Part shown: positions 7,539-15,812 of the stretch, piece by piece
Layout: each line of letters opens with the position of its first letter
Position numbering within the stretch: the stretch's first letter is position 1
Origin: Martelella mediterranea
Lineage (GTDB): Bacteria > Pseudomonadota > Alphaproteobacteria > Rhizobiales > Rhizobiaceae
Length of the DNA stretch: 64,000 nt
NCBI RefSeq assembly: GCF_021021415.1
Contig: NZ_JAINWJ010000011.1
Location: forward strand, 124,001 to 188,000
Reading direction: 5' to 3'
The notes under the pieces: model-generated
The model's database searches: none
What the model was told of the DNA's origin: nothing
What the model saw: the letters and a program-made list of their open reading frames with translations, nothing else
Program-made: the position numbers and the translations under genes

Positions 7539-8570
7539 TCATTTGATTTTGCGATTGCGCGGGCCGGTTTTCGGCGGAAGATGTTCGAGCGGCAGGAAGT
7601 CGAAGCCGGTTTTCTGCACGACGCCTCCCCACAGTCCTCGTCTTTCGAACAGCATGATGGCAATGCCGATTATTCCCAGAATGATCAGATAGACGGTTCC
7701 ATAGTCCGACAGCAGGCGCTGAAGCCCGTAAAACACCAGCACCCCGATGATCGGCCCCGGCAGGGTGCCGATCCCGCCGATTACGACGATGAAGATGACG
7801 AAGGCGGTCCAGTCGATCACCGAAAAGGCGGCGTCGGGCGCGATCCGGCCGGTCTGAAGAAATATCAGCCCGCCGCAAAGCCCGGTCCCGAAGGCGGTCA
7901 GCATGAAAACCAGCGCCTTGAGCCGCAGCGGATCGACGCCAACGGAGCGTGCCGCGACCGTATTGTCGCGCATCGCCTGCAGGCCCAGCCCCATGCGCGA
8001 GCGCAGGAACAGCCAGCTTGCGGCGAGCATGATCACGACGAGCCCGAGGGCGAGCCAGTAGGTCAGCACATCCACCGCCGCCGCGCCCGAGATATCGAGA
8101 AGGTCGCGCAAGGCCTGCACGCCCGGCATTTCGCGCGCGGCCCCCCTGGGCAGCGCGGTGCCCGTTCCCCCGCCAAGCGCCCGCCACTGGCTGAAGGACA
8201 GCCGGGCGATTTCGGCGACGGCCCATGTGCCGATCGCGAAATAGGCGCCGTAAAGACGGAAGGTGAAGAAGGCGACCGGAACCGAAAGCGCCATCGCCAC
8301 CAGCCCGCCGATCAGAATGCCCGTCAGCGGATCGATCCCCCACAGGATCGCGGCCGCGAACATCGAATAGGCCCCGACGCCGACGAAGAGCTGCTGACCG
8401 ACCGAGACCAGCCCGGCAAAACCCGCCAGCATGTTCCAGTTCAGGGCCAGAACCAGCAGGCACAGCACCATGAACAGGTCCTGCACCAGGGCGCGCATGC
8501 CGAACAGCGGAATGATCGCCAGGATGACGATGATGACGGCGGAGAAAAGAAGTTCAAACGCGTTTCTCAT
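7539..8570 (-). CDS. LIV-type ABC transporter permease, LivM type (system 1)
   Basis: A 343-residue inner-membrane protein with about nine hydrophobic segments and the LivM-family pattern LVSVGQQLFVGVGAY near residue 55 and GIGTLPGPIIGVLVFYGLQ near 270. It forms the channel with the LivH-type partner upstream (8580-9443; 9-base gap). Its genes sit between the two-component hydroxylase and the ring-cleavage dioxygenase, so the imported solute is probably an aromatic compound rather than an amino acid; that is inferred from context. Confidence 0.92.
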   Translation of the reverse strand: MRNAFELLFSAVIIVILAIIPLFGMRALVQDLFMVLCLLVLALNWNMLAGFAGLVSVGQQLFVGVGAYSMFAAAILWGIDPLTGILIGGLVAMALSVPVAFFTFRLYGAYFAIGTWAVAEIARLSFSQWRALGGGTGTALPRGAAREMPGVQALRDLLDISGAAAVDVLTYWLALGLVVIMLAASWLFLRSRMGLGLQAMRDNTVAARSVGVDPLRLKALVFMLTAFGTGLCGGLIFLQTGRIAPDAAFSVIDWTAFVIFIVVIGGIGTLPGPIIGVLVFYGLQRLLSDYGTVYLIILGIIGIAIMLFERRGLWGGVVQKTGFDFLPLEHLPPKTGPRNRKIK

Positions 8571-8579
8571 GGCCGGACC

Positions 8580-9443
8580 TCAATCATATGCGCGCGGGAA
8601 CAACCCGCGCGGCCGCACGAGCAGCACGACGACAAAGGCGACATGGCCCGCCAGAATTTGCCATTGGGGGTTTATGGCGGCGCCGAACGCCTGCGCCACG
8701 CCAATGATCAGCCCGCCAATCAGCGTTCCCCACAGGCTGCCAAGCCCGCCGATAATGACCGCCTCGAAGGCGTAGAGCAGGCGCGCGGGACCGATCGACG
8801 GATCGAAATTGGCCCTTGCGCCAAGGTAAAGCGCGGCGATTGTGGCCACCACCATCGCAATGCCGGTGGCGACCGCGAAAACCCGTTGCGGACGGATGCC
8901 CATGAGCTGCGCCGTCACCGGATCGTCGGAGGTGGCCCTGAAGGCCCGGCCAAGCGCTGTGCGGTAGAAGATCCAGTTCAGCCCGAGGATGACGAGAATG
9001 GCCGAGGCAAAGGTAATCAGCGGCATGACGCCGACATTCATCGTCCCCAAATGCAGCGACTGCGCCTCGATGGAACCCACCGGCAGTTTGCGGCTGTCGG
9101 CGGTAAACTGCTGCAGCAGCGCGTTCTGGATGACGATCGACAGGCCGAAGGTGACCAGAAGCGGCGGCAGGATATCCTCGCCCAGCACCCGGTTCAAAAG
9201 CGCGATCTGCAGCACATAGCCAAGCGCGAACATGATCGGCATGGCGATCAGGGCCGCGACGAACGGGTTAAGCCCCAGCACCGTGCCGACGCCGAGGATC
9301 AGATAGGCGGCCAGCACGATCAGGTCGCCATGGGCCAGATTGACCAGCCGCATGATGCCGAAGACAAGGCTCAGCCCGGCGGCAAACAGGGCGTAAAGAC
9401 CGCCAAGCAACAGGCCCTGAACAAGCGTTTCCAACCAGATCAT
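8580..9443 (-). CDS. LIV-type ABC transporter permease, LivH type (system 1)
   Basis: A 287-residue polytopic membrane protein beginning MIWLETLVQGLLLGGLYAL, the typical LivH start, with FGIMRLVNLAHGDL near residue 30 and GGLGSLWGTLIGGL near 235. The ATG at 9443 overlaps the stop of the ATPase gene by four bases (ATGA), so the two are translationally coupled; the open frame continues upstream only as a shadow of the ATPase. It pairs with the LivM-type permease downstream. Confidence 0.92.
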   Translation of the reverse strand: MIWLETLVQGLLLGGLYALFAAGLSLVFGIMRLVNLAHGDLIVLAAYLILGVGTVLGLNPFVAALIAMPIMFALGYVLQIALLNRVLGEDILPPLLVTFGLSIVIQNALLQQFTADSRKLPVGSIEAQSLHLGTMNVGVMPLITFASAILVILGLNWIFYRTALGRAFRATSDDPVTAQLMGIRPQRVFAVATGIAMVVATIAALYLGARANFDPSIGPARLLYAFEAVIIGGLGSLWGTLIGGLIIGVAQAFGAAINPQWQILAGHVAFVVVLLVRPRGLFPRAYD

Positions 9444-10153
9444 GCGTGACTTACTCCGAAATAGGCGTCGTGGATGGCCTCGCGCGACAGTTCCGAAGGA
9501 TGCCCCGACAGGGTGATGCGGCCTTCCATCATGCAATGGACGACATCGGCGATTGCGAGCGCCTGTCCGATATCCTGCTCGACAACGATGATCGCCGTGC
9601 CGCTCTCGCGGATTTTCGGGAAGGAGGCGTAGATTTCGCGGATGACGACGGGGGCGAGCCCCAGGCTCAGCTCGTCGCACAGCAACACCGACGGGTTCGA
9701 CATCAGCGCCCGCCCGAGCGCCACCATCTGTTGCTGGCCGCCCGAAAGCGCGGTCGCCGGCTGGCTGCGGCGTTCCGCCAGAACCGGAAACAGTTCGAAA
9801 ACGCGCGACAGGGTCCAGTAGGCGTTGCCCTTGCGGGCATGGGCCCCGATCTCGAGGTTTTCCTCGACGCTCAGGCTCGGAAACAGGCAGCGGCCCTCCG
9901 GCATCATGCTGATGCCGGCGCGCAAAATGTCCGGCGCGCCCAGCCGGTCGATGCGCCTGCCATCCAGAGCGACCGTCCCCGCCGTTACCTTTGCGATGCC
10001 GGTGATGGCGCGCATCAGCGTGGTCTTGCCGGCACCGTTCGCGCCGATGATGGCCAGCGCCTCGCCGTGCCTGAGCGTCAGATCGACGCCGAACAGGGCC
10101 TGAAAGTCGCCGTAATGAGCCGTCAGGTCGCGGATTTCCAGAAGCGCGCTCAT
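9440..10153 (-). CDS. LIV-type ABC transporter ATPase, LivF type (system 1)
   Basis: A 237-residue nucleotide-binding subunit. Walker A is GANGAGKT (38-45), the ABC signature LSGGQQQ (136-142) and Walker B VLLCDE (156-161). The short linker and the family order after LivG fit LivF. The start at 10153 overlaps the LivG stop by four bases (ATGA). It powers import through the LivH/LivM pore encoded downstream. Confidence 0.93.
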   Translation of the reverse strand: MSALLEIRDLTAHYGDFQALFGVDLTLRHGEALAIIGANGAGKTTLMRAITGIAKVTAGTVALDGRRIDRLGAPDILRAGISMMPEGRCLFPSLSVEENLEIGAHARKGNAYWTLSRVFELFPVLAERRSQPATALSGGQQQMVALGRALMSNPSVLLCDELSLGLAPVVIREIYASFPKIRESGTAIIVVEQDIGQALAIADVVHCMMEGRITLSGHPSELSREAIHDAYFGVSHA

Positions 10154-10869
10154 GCCTCGATCCCCAGATAGATTTCGCGCACCTTCGGCGCGGCCATGAC
10201 CGTATCCGGCTTGCCGTCCATCAGCACCTCGCCGAAATTCAGCACCATCAGCCGGGACACGACCGCGTTCAGCGCGTGCAGCACATGCTCGATCCAGATG
10301 ATCGCCATGCCCTCGGCATGAATGGCGCGGATCGTCGACACCAGTTCGCCGCACTCGCCATCGGTCAGCCCGCCCGCGATCTCGTCCAGCAGGATCACAT
10401 GCGGCCGGGTGGAAAGTGCGCGCGCCAGTTCCAGCCGCTTGCGGCTGAGAAGCGGCAACGATCCGGCCTTTTGGGTGGCCAGATGATCGAGCCCCGTTCG
10501 GGTGAGAAGCTCCATGCAGAAATCCGGCGCTTCGGAGGCCTTGACCGAACCGCCGAACCGGGCCGCCACAAGCAGGTTTTCATAGACGGAGAGATGGCCG
10601 AAAGGCTGTGGGATCTGGAACGAGCGGCCAATGCCGCTGGCGCAGCGCTGCATCGGGGTTTCGCGGGTGACGTCGCGCCCGTCGAGCATCACCTGTCCGC
10701 TATCCGGCTTGAGATTTCCGGTAATGAGATTGAAGAGCGTGGACTTTCCCGCGCCGTTCGGCCCGATAATGCCCAAGGCCTCGCCGGCGGCCAGATCGAA
10801 ACTGACATCGTCAGCGACCTTCAGCGAGCCGAAGCTTTTCGACATTCCCTTGACTGAAAGGACTGCCAT
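10150..10869 (-). CDS. LIV-type ABC transporter ATPase, LivG type (system 1)
   Basis: A 239-residue nucleotide-binding subunit with Walker A GPNGAGKS (36-43) and the Walker B region VILLDEIAGGL. The signature is the degenerate SRKRLELARAL form usual in LivG rather than LSGGQ. It is the first gene of the second transporter block, separated by 221 bases from the flavin reductase gene upstream. A 16-base GC palindrome lies 30 bases before its start. Confidence 0.92.
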   Translation of the reverse strand: MAVLSVKGMSKSFGSLKVADDVSFDLAAGEALGIIGPNGAGKSTLFNLITGNLKPDSGQVMLDGRDVTRETPMQRCASGIGRSFQIPQPFGHLSVYENLLVAARFGGSVKASEAPDFCMELLTRTGLDHLATQKAGSLPLLSRKRLELARALSTRPHVILLDEIAGGLTDGECGELVSTIRAIHAEGMAIIWIEHVLHALNAVVSRLMVLNFGEVLMDGKPDTVMAAPKVREIYLGIEA

Positions 10870-10898
10870 AATTGTTCTCTCCCCTTGCGGATCGTCTC

Positions 10899-10914
10899 CC
10901 GGCGCGCGCGCCGG
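10899..10914. promoter_or_regulatory. 16-bp perfect GC palindrome upstream of LivG (system 1)
   Basis: ccggcgcgcgcgccgg is fully self-complementary. It lies 30 bases upstream of the LivG-type start, in the only sizeable gap inside the long operon. It could be an mRNA hairpin or a protein-binding site; nothing in the sequence decides between them. Confidence 0.3.
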
Positions 10915-11090
10915 AACAGTCCGCCTCCTCGCAATATCCGGCCTGCAGACCGGTTTTCCCGGACCGTTCCGCGTGACCAGCCGCCGAGCCTATCTTAGCC
11001 CGCCATGACGGGCAGCGTGATCGGATAGCTTCGTCAAAATATCGCTCCGGGTTATACTATCCGGCTTCCGGCACTACTGCCGCGAACGGA

Positions 11091-11651
11091 TCAGCGGAAA
11101 ACGTCGCGATATTCCTCGTCCAGCAAAGCGAGGCTCGCCACCCCGCTGCTGTCCTCGCGCAGCCGGTGCCAGCGGCGATCCAGATAGACCAGCGATTCCC
11201 GCTCGGGCGCGGCAAGATCGGCGGTCGCCCCTTCAAGCAGTTCGGCCGCCACCAGCGTTGCCCCCTCGACCGCAAGCGTTCCGCTGATGCGCGCCCTAAA
11301 CCAGGTCGAAACATTGGTGTAGCGCGGCTCGCCGGTCGGAAGTCGCGTCCAGGCGATGCCCGGACCGAAACGGTCGGCGCCGGGCGTGGCGCCAAGCCGC
11401 GCCAGTTCCAGATCCGGATAGCGCAGCATATGGATAACCACGGTTTCCGCCTGCAGCACCGTTGCCGTGGAGCGCGAGCGCGCCGAAAGCGAAAAGGCGA
11501 TGGTCGGCGGCGACCCACTGACGGAAATCAGCGAGGACACGGTCATCGCCACCGGCTGATCGCCGGGATCGGCGGTAATCACCGCAACGCCCGCGGGATG
11601 GCAACGGAAAGCCTCGCGAAAGGCTTCGGCGACGGTATGGTGTTCAGGCAT
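11091..11651 (-). CDS. flavin reductase, small component of a two-component hydroxylase (HpaC-like)
   Basis: A 186-residue FMN-binding split-barrel protein of the flavin-reductase-like domain. It shows the N-terminal pattern AFRCHPAGVAVITA, then VAMTVSSLISVSGSPPTIAFSL, typical of the NAD(P)H:flavin oxidoreductases that feed reduced flavin to an oxygenase. The oxygenase component is immediately upstream (11710-12930). I prefer the ATG at 11651, with GGAG upstream; a GTG at 11687 would lie inside a strong hairpin. The pair resembles the reductase and oxygenase of resorcinol or 4-hydroxyphenylacetate hydroxylases. Confidence 0.85.
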   Translation of the reverse strand: MPEHHTVAEAFREAFRCHPAGVAVITADPGDQPVAMTVSSLISVSGSPPTIAFSLSARSRSTATVLQAETVVIHMLRYPDLELARLGATPGADRFGPGIAWTRLPTGEPRYTNVSTWFRARISGTLAVEGATLVAAELLEGATADLAAPERESLVYLDRRWHRLREDSSGVASLALLDEEYRDVFR

Positions 11652-11676
11652 CAGGCATAACTCCGGCAGTCTGTTT

Positions 11677-11704
11677 GGCCGGGGCACGACAGCGCGCCCC
11701 GGCC
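11677..11704 (-). other. strong hairpin between oxygenase and flavin reductase genes
   Basis: Nine paired bases (ggccggggc with gccccggcc, one mismatch, then two more pairs) enclose a short loop. It begins just after the oxygenase stop. No T-run follows on the minus strand, so it may stabilise the upstream message or lower reductase expression rather than terminate. Confidence 0.45.
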
Positions 11705-11709
11705 TTTGA

Positions 11710-12930
11710 TTATTTCTTCTCGATCAGATCGTAGAACTGCCAGGTCCGATCGGACCAGAGCCCGCCGATCTCGCGGCCGGCAGACGTCACAAGCGACGGC
11801 GCGATGGTGAAGTGGTTCGCCGCCACCATCATGTCGCGGAGGGTGCGCTGGATCACGCCGGCCCTGAGCCCGGCCCCGCCGGACGCGCGATAGGCGAAGT
11901 TGCAGACATCGACGCCCACTTCATGGATCTGGGCCTTGGCCAGATGAACAAGGCTGACCTGACGGGTGGTCATCATCTTGCCCGCCTCGGCGCTGGCCTC
12001 GATATCGCCCCAGACCTCCATGACGAACGCGCGCGCGGCGCGATAATTGGCTTCCGCGCGGCCATAATCGTACCAGAACTTCTCGCTTTCCCCGAGCATG
12101 CCGGCCCGGCCGGACTTGCTGCGGGCGAATTTGGCGATTTCGTCCAGCATCCGCCGGCCCGTGCCCATGGCCCAGCCGGTGTGACCGATCGATGCCAGGC
12201 CGACAATGCCGAGGCTGAACAGTTCCTTCAGGCGCTGCGGCGGCGCCGACAGGATCGGAAATACCAGATCATCGGGAATGAACACATCCTTGGCGGAGTA
12301 ATCGATCGAACCGGTGCCCTTGAGGCCGAGCACATCCCAGTTGCCGAGCTGTTCATGCTCGCCGATCGGAGCGTGGGCGCACATGACGATGACATTGCCC
12401 TCGGCATCCTTGGCCGGCTTGCCGTTGCCGTCATCGATGAAGCAGGCCGAATGCGACCAGGTCGCATGGCTGAAGCCCGATCCGTAGCTCCACTTGCCGG
12501 TCAGCGTGTAGCCGCCGTCGACCTTCTTGAGCATGCCGAGCGGCGCGCCCTGCCCCGAGAAACGGTTGTCGCTGCCGGGTTCGAACAGGCGTTCGACCGC
12601 ACTGTCTGGCAGGAACGCCGCTGACATCGCGCCGATGCAGCAATGCACCATCGACACCCAGCCAGCCGAGCCCGACCACCAGGTCACCGCCTCGATCAGT
12701 TGCAGAACCTCGGTCGGGCGCATCTGCGCGCCGCCGAGCTCTTCGGTTGCCATCAGATGCGAGAAGCGCAGCGGTTTCAGCGCCTCGAAGCTTTCCTTCG
12801 TCAGTTCACCCGCTTCCTCATCCGCCGGCGCATTGGCTTCGAGCGTCGGACCGATTTCCTCGATCTTTTTCAGGATGTCGCGATAGTCGACGCTATCGCC
12901 CCAGTATCCGGGCTTTACATGTTTGTTCAT
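11710..12930 (-). CDS. acyl-CoA dehydrogenase-fold flavin-dependent monooxygenase (group D, HsaA/HpaB-like)
   Basis: A 406-residue protein with the acyl-CoA dehydrogenase fold: a helical N-terminal domain, a beta middle domain (FSGQGAPLG, then GKWSYGSGFSHATWS) and a helical C-terminal domain ending WQFYDLIEKK. The combination with an adjacent flavin reductase is the hallmark of two-component group D monooxygenases, which take FMNH2 or FADH2 and hydroxylate phenols. True acyl-CoA dehydrogenases lack such a partner. In this operon it could make hydroxyquinol from resorcinol, hydroquinone or a similar phenol. The ATG at 12930 has GGAGGAG a few bases upstream. Confidence 0.83.
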   Translation of the reverse strand: MNKHVKPGYWGDSVDYRDILKKIEEIGPTLEANAPADEEAGELTKESFEALKPLRFSHLMATEELGGAQMRPTEVLQLIEAVTWWSGSAGWVSMVHCCIGAMSAAFLPDSAVERLFEPGSDNRFSGQGAPLGMLKKVDGGYTLTGKWSYGSGFSHATWSHSACFIDDGNGKPAKDAEGNVIVMCAHAPIGEHEQLGNWDVLGLKGTGSIDYSAKDVFIPDDLVFPILSAPPQRLKELFSLGIVGLASIGHTGWAMGTGRRMLDEIAKFARSKSGRAGMLGESEKFWYDYGRAEANYRAARAFVMEVWGDIEASAEAGKMMTTRQVSLVHLAKAQIHEVGVDVCNFAYRASGGAGLRAGVIQRTLRDMMVAANHFTIAPSLVTSAGREIGGLWSDRTWQFYDLIEKK

Positions 12931-12941
12931 GTCATCTCCTC

Positions 12942-13739
12942 CTACGGTGTTTGTCCGGCGAGAAAATCGCCGATTTTTGTCACGCTATCGGGCTGCTCCT
13001 GCAGCAGCAGATGGCCGGTGCCCTCGATCAACAGAGCCTGGCCGTTCGGTAATTGCTCCACCCACAAGGGCATTTGGCTGGCCGGCAGAAGCCTGTCCTC
13101 CTTGCCCCAGACCACCAGCGCCGGATTGGATATCCGGGCGAGCATGCGGCGCAGATTGGGATGACCCATGCCGAAAGGCGCGCAGATCCGCCCGACGGTT
13201 TCACCCTCGCGGGCGCGATCCGCGCCGAATTTCTCGGCGAAAGCGGCATCGGACCCGTCGGGGAAATATTGCAGCGCCACCTTGGGGTCATGCGCCAGAA
13301 AGCCGGGAAGGTCCTGCGGCGCAATCGATCCGAGATCGGTCGCGGGATGGTCGGGATCATTGAGGCCCGCCGGCGCGAGCAGCACGATGCGGTCGAACCG
13401 GTCGCCGGCAATAGCCGCCAGTTCGGTGGCGAGCCAGCCGCCCATCGAAAAGCCGATCAGATGCGGCTTTTCCGGCAGGTCCATCGCATCGAGCAGGTTC
13501 AGATAATGGATGATGATATCCATTGACCCTGAAACATGCGGTGCATCGCCGGAATAGCCCATGCCGGGATGGCTCGGGCAATAGACCCGGAAACGATCGG
13601 CCAGGCCTTCGGCGAAATCGAAGCCTTCCAGCGTCGCCGCGCCATGCAGGAACAGCACCGGCTTGCCCTTGCCGATGGCTTTGACCACCGTATGAACGCC
13701 GCCGATCTCGTATTCTGATGTCTCAAACTGAACGGTCAT
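12942..13739 (-). CDS. alpha/beta hydrolase, meta-cleavage-product-hydrolase-like
   Basis: A 265-residue alpha/beta-fold hydrolase with HGAA oxyanion loop at 32-35, nucleophile Ser98 in GFSMGG, acid Asp215 (WGKEDRLLP) and His243 (GTGHLLL). Size and motifs resemble carbon-carbon hydrolases such as XylF/TodF and simple esterases; these cannot be told apart by eye. The ATG at 13739 has GAAGGAG upstream. It lies between the zinc dehydrogenase and the flavin oxygenase, so it may release a side chain or ester before ring hydroxylation. Confidence 0.82.
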   Translation of the reverse strand: MTVQFETSEYEIGGVHTVVKAIGKGKPVLFLHGAATLEGFDFAEGLADRFRVYCPSHPGMGYSGDAPHVSGSMDIIIHYLNLLDAMDLPEKPHLIGFSMGGWLATELAAIAGDRFDRIVLLAPAGLNDPDHPATDLGSIAPQDLPGFLAHDPKVALQYFPDGSDAAFAEKFGADRAREGETVGRICAPFGMGHPNLRRMLARISNPALVVWGKEDRLLPASQMPLWVEQLPNGQALLIEGTGHLLLQEQPDSVTKIGDFLAGQTP

Positions 13740-13749
13740 ATTCTCTCCT

Positions 13750-14769
13750 TCAGACAAGTTCGGGCTGGATCAGCACCTTGCATTGGGTGGTGCGTCGGCG
13801 CAGGCCTTCGAAGACCTGCGGCACGGGTGAAAGGCCGATGCGGTCGGTGATGATCGCCTGCGGTGCGACCACGGCTCCCTTGGCAAGCGCGTCGAGCGCC
13901 ACGCCGAATTCATTGGCCTGGTGGAAAAAGGCCGAAAAGATCAGGTCGATTTCCTTGGAGAGCGCCACGAACGGGTCCCATTCATCGCCGCCGATGCAGA
14001 GCCCGACGCCGATCACCTTGCCCTGCAGCCGGACAGCCTCGACGGCCGCCTGCAGAAGGCCGGACTTGCCGACGCATTCGAAAACGATATCGGGCGGGCC
14101 GCCGCACTGATCGCTCAGATTTTCGGAAAGACCCGCGCCGGAAAGCGCAAAGCCCGTCGCCCCCAGAGCGCGGGCGCGTTCGGCCTGATGATCGTAGAGA
14201 TCGGCCATCACCACGCTTGCAGCCCCCAGCCGCCGCGCCCAGAACGCCACCAGCAGACCGATCGGCCCGGCGCCGAGAATGGCGACACGATCGCCCGGCT
14301 TCATGCCGGAGCGGACGATGCAGTGGAGCGCCACCGAAAGCGGCTCGGCGAGCGCGGCATCGCTTGCCGCAACGCCCTCGGGCAACACGCGGCACTGACG
14401 CGCGGCGACGCAGACATAGTCCGCATAGCCGCCGCCGATCAGCGTCATGTCCGGGCAGCGCGCCGGATCGCCGGCAAGACAACGCGGGCAGTGCCCGCAG
14501 CCGCGCATCGGCACGACGGCAACCAGATCGCCCGCCTTCAGCGTATCGACGCCGCCGCCGGTTGCCACGACCTCGCCCGCGATTTCATGGCCAAACACAA
14601 AGTCGCCGGCAATGCCGAAGGGCTCGGGATCGACGCTCATATGCAGGTCGCTGCCGCAGATGCCGCAGGCGGCCACCCTGAGCACGACCTCGTCGGGCGC
14701 CGGCGTCGGATCCGGCCTGTCGCCGACGCGCAGCGGCTGACCGACGGTATCGAAGATGACGGCCTTCAT
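13750..14769 (-). CDS. zinc-dependent alcohol dehydrogenase (medium-chain)
   Basis: A 339-residue medium-chain dehydrogenase. Catalytic zinc ligands are Cys38 (CGICGSD) and His61/Glu62 (GHE); four cysteines at 91, 94, 97 and 105 (CGHCPRC, C) bind structural zinc; ILGAGPIGLL is the NAD-binding turn. It should oxidise an alcohol to an aldehyde or ketone. Its start overlaps the LivM-type permease stop by four bases (ATGA), so it is coupled to the transporter and probably acts on the imported compound. Confidence 0.9.
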   Translation of the reverse strand: MKAVIFDTVGQPLRVGDRPDPTPAPDEVVLRVAACGICGSDLHMSVDPEPFGIAGDFVFGHEIAGEVVATGGGVDTLKAGDLVAVVPMRGCGHCPRCLAGDPARCPDMTLIGGGYADYVCVAARQCRVLPEGVAASDAALAEPLSVALHCIVRSGMKPGDRVAILGAGPIGLLVAFWARRLGAASVVMADLYDHQAERARALGATGFALSGAGLSENLSDQCGGPPDIVFECVGKSGLLQAAVEAVRLQGKVIGVGLCIGGDEWDPFVALSKEIDLIFSAFFHQANEFGVALDALAKGAVVAPQAIITDRIGLSPVPQVFEGLRRRTTQCKVLIQPELV

Positions 14770-15809
14770 GCGCTCTCCTCCTTCTCGACAATCAGATGGC
14801 GCCGGATCGGAAACCACGGCGCGTCCCAGCGTTTGGAGATCATCCCCCAGATTCCCGTGCGGGCATAGAGCGCGACCAGCACGGTCATCACGCCGAGAAC
14901 GATGAAGTAGCTCGCGCCGTATTCGCCGAAATAACGATCCGCGATGAAGTAGATGAGCGCGCCGATCAGCACGCCTTCGATCGTGCCGATCCCGCCGATC
15001 ATCACGATGAAGATCGCGACATTGGACCACATCGGGTCAAAGGCCGAGGCGGGATTGATACGCAACTGCGCCATGAAATAGACCGAGCCGGCAAGGCCGC
15101 ATCCCACGGCGGCTGCGATATAGACCATGAAGCGCAGGCGGCGGACATTGACGCCCTGGCTTGCCGCCGCCACGGGGTTGTCCCGCATGGCGATCAGCGC
15201 GAGGCCGAAGCGCGAGCGCAGGAACCAGTAGCCGCCGCCGATGGCGACGAAGATCATCAGCGCGCAAAGCAGCGACATGGCGATGTTGCGCTCGAAGGTG
15301 GAATAGTCGCGCATCACGCCCAGGGACATGCCGGCCCCGGCATTGACCCAACCAAGATTGGAGGCCACGAGACGGAACACCTCGGCGACCACCCATGTGC
15401 CGATGGCGAAATAGGGCCCGTCCAGCCGGTGCAGCAGCATGTAGCAGGGAACGGCCAGCACCGCGGGCGCCAGCAGCGAGAGACCGATGGCGAGGAACGG
15501 GTTGATGCCGAAGGTCTGCGCCATGACGAACAGCGCGTAGCCGGCCGCGCCCATGAACGCCTGCTGGCCGACCGAGACCAGCCCGGCATAGCCGGCGAGC
15601 AGGTTCCACATCTGCGCCGCCAGAATGTAGCAGCACAATTCGAGCACCATGCGGATCGTGCCCGTCTTGGCCCACCACGGCATGGCCGCGAGCGCCACCA
15701 GGGCGAACATGAACAGGCTCAACGCGATGATCCCGGAGAGGGTCTGACGCCGGACCTTGATGCTGATCTGCGCTGCATCCGCGCCGGGTGCGATAGAATG
15801 AGAAGTCAT
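14766..15809 (-). CDS. LIV-type ABC transporter permease, LivM type (system 2)
   Basis: A 347-residue multi-spanning membrane protein with the LivM pattern LVSVGQQAFMGAAGYALF and GIGTIEGVLIGALIYF. A ~25-residue polar N-terminal tail precedes the first membrane segment. It is paralogous to the permease at 7539-8570. It lies 3 bases after the LivH-type gene and overlaps the dehydrogenase gene. Confidence 0.92.
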   Translation of the reverse strand: MTSHSIAPGADAAQISIKVRRQTLSGIIALSLFMFALVALAAMPWWAKTGTIRMVLELCCYILAAQMWNLLAGYAGLVSVGQQAFMGAAGYALFVMAQTFGINPFLAIGLSLLAPAVLAVPCYMLLHRLDGPYFAIGTWVVAEVFRLVASNLGWVNAGAGMSLGVMRDYSTFERNIAMSLLCALMIFVAIGGGYWFLRSRFGLALIAMRDNPVAAASQGVNVRRLRFMVYIAAAVGCGLAGSVYFMAQLRINPASAFDPMWSNVAIFIVMIGGIGTIEGVLIGALIYFIADRYFGEYGASYFIVLGVMTVLVALYARTGIWGMISKRWDAPWFPIRRHLIVEKEESA

Positions 15810-15812
15810 GGT

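Noticed and set aside
7515-9449. 644-codon open frame on the plus strand opposite the LIV permeases
   Set aside because: Arg/His/Gln/Asp-rich shadow of the minus-strand LivM and LivH genes; no family resemblance, no ribosome-binding site.
11710-12930. Annotation as a true acyl-CoA dehydrogenase
   Set aside because: The adjacent flavin reductase and aromatic-pathway context fit a group D monooxygenase better.
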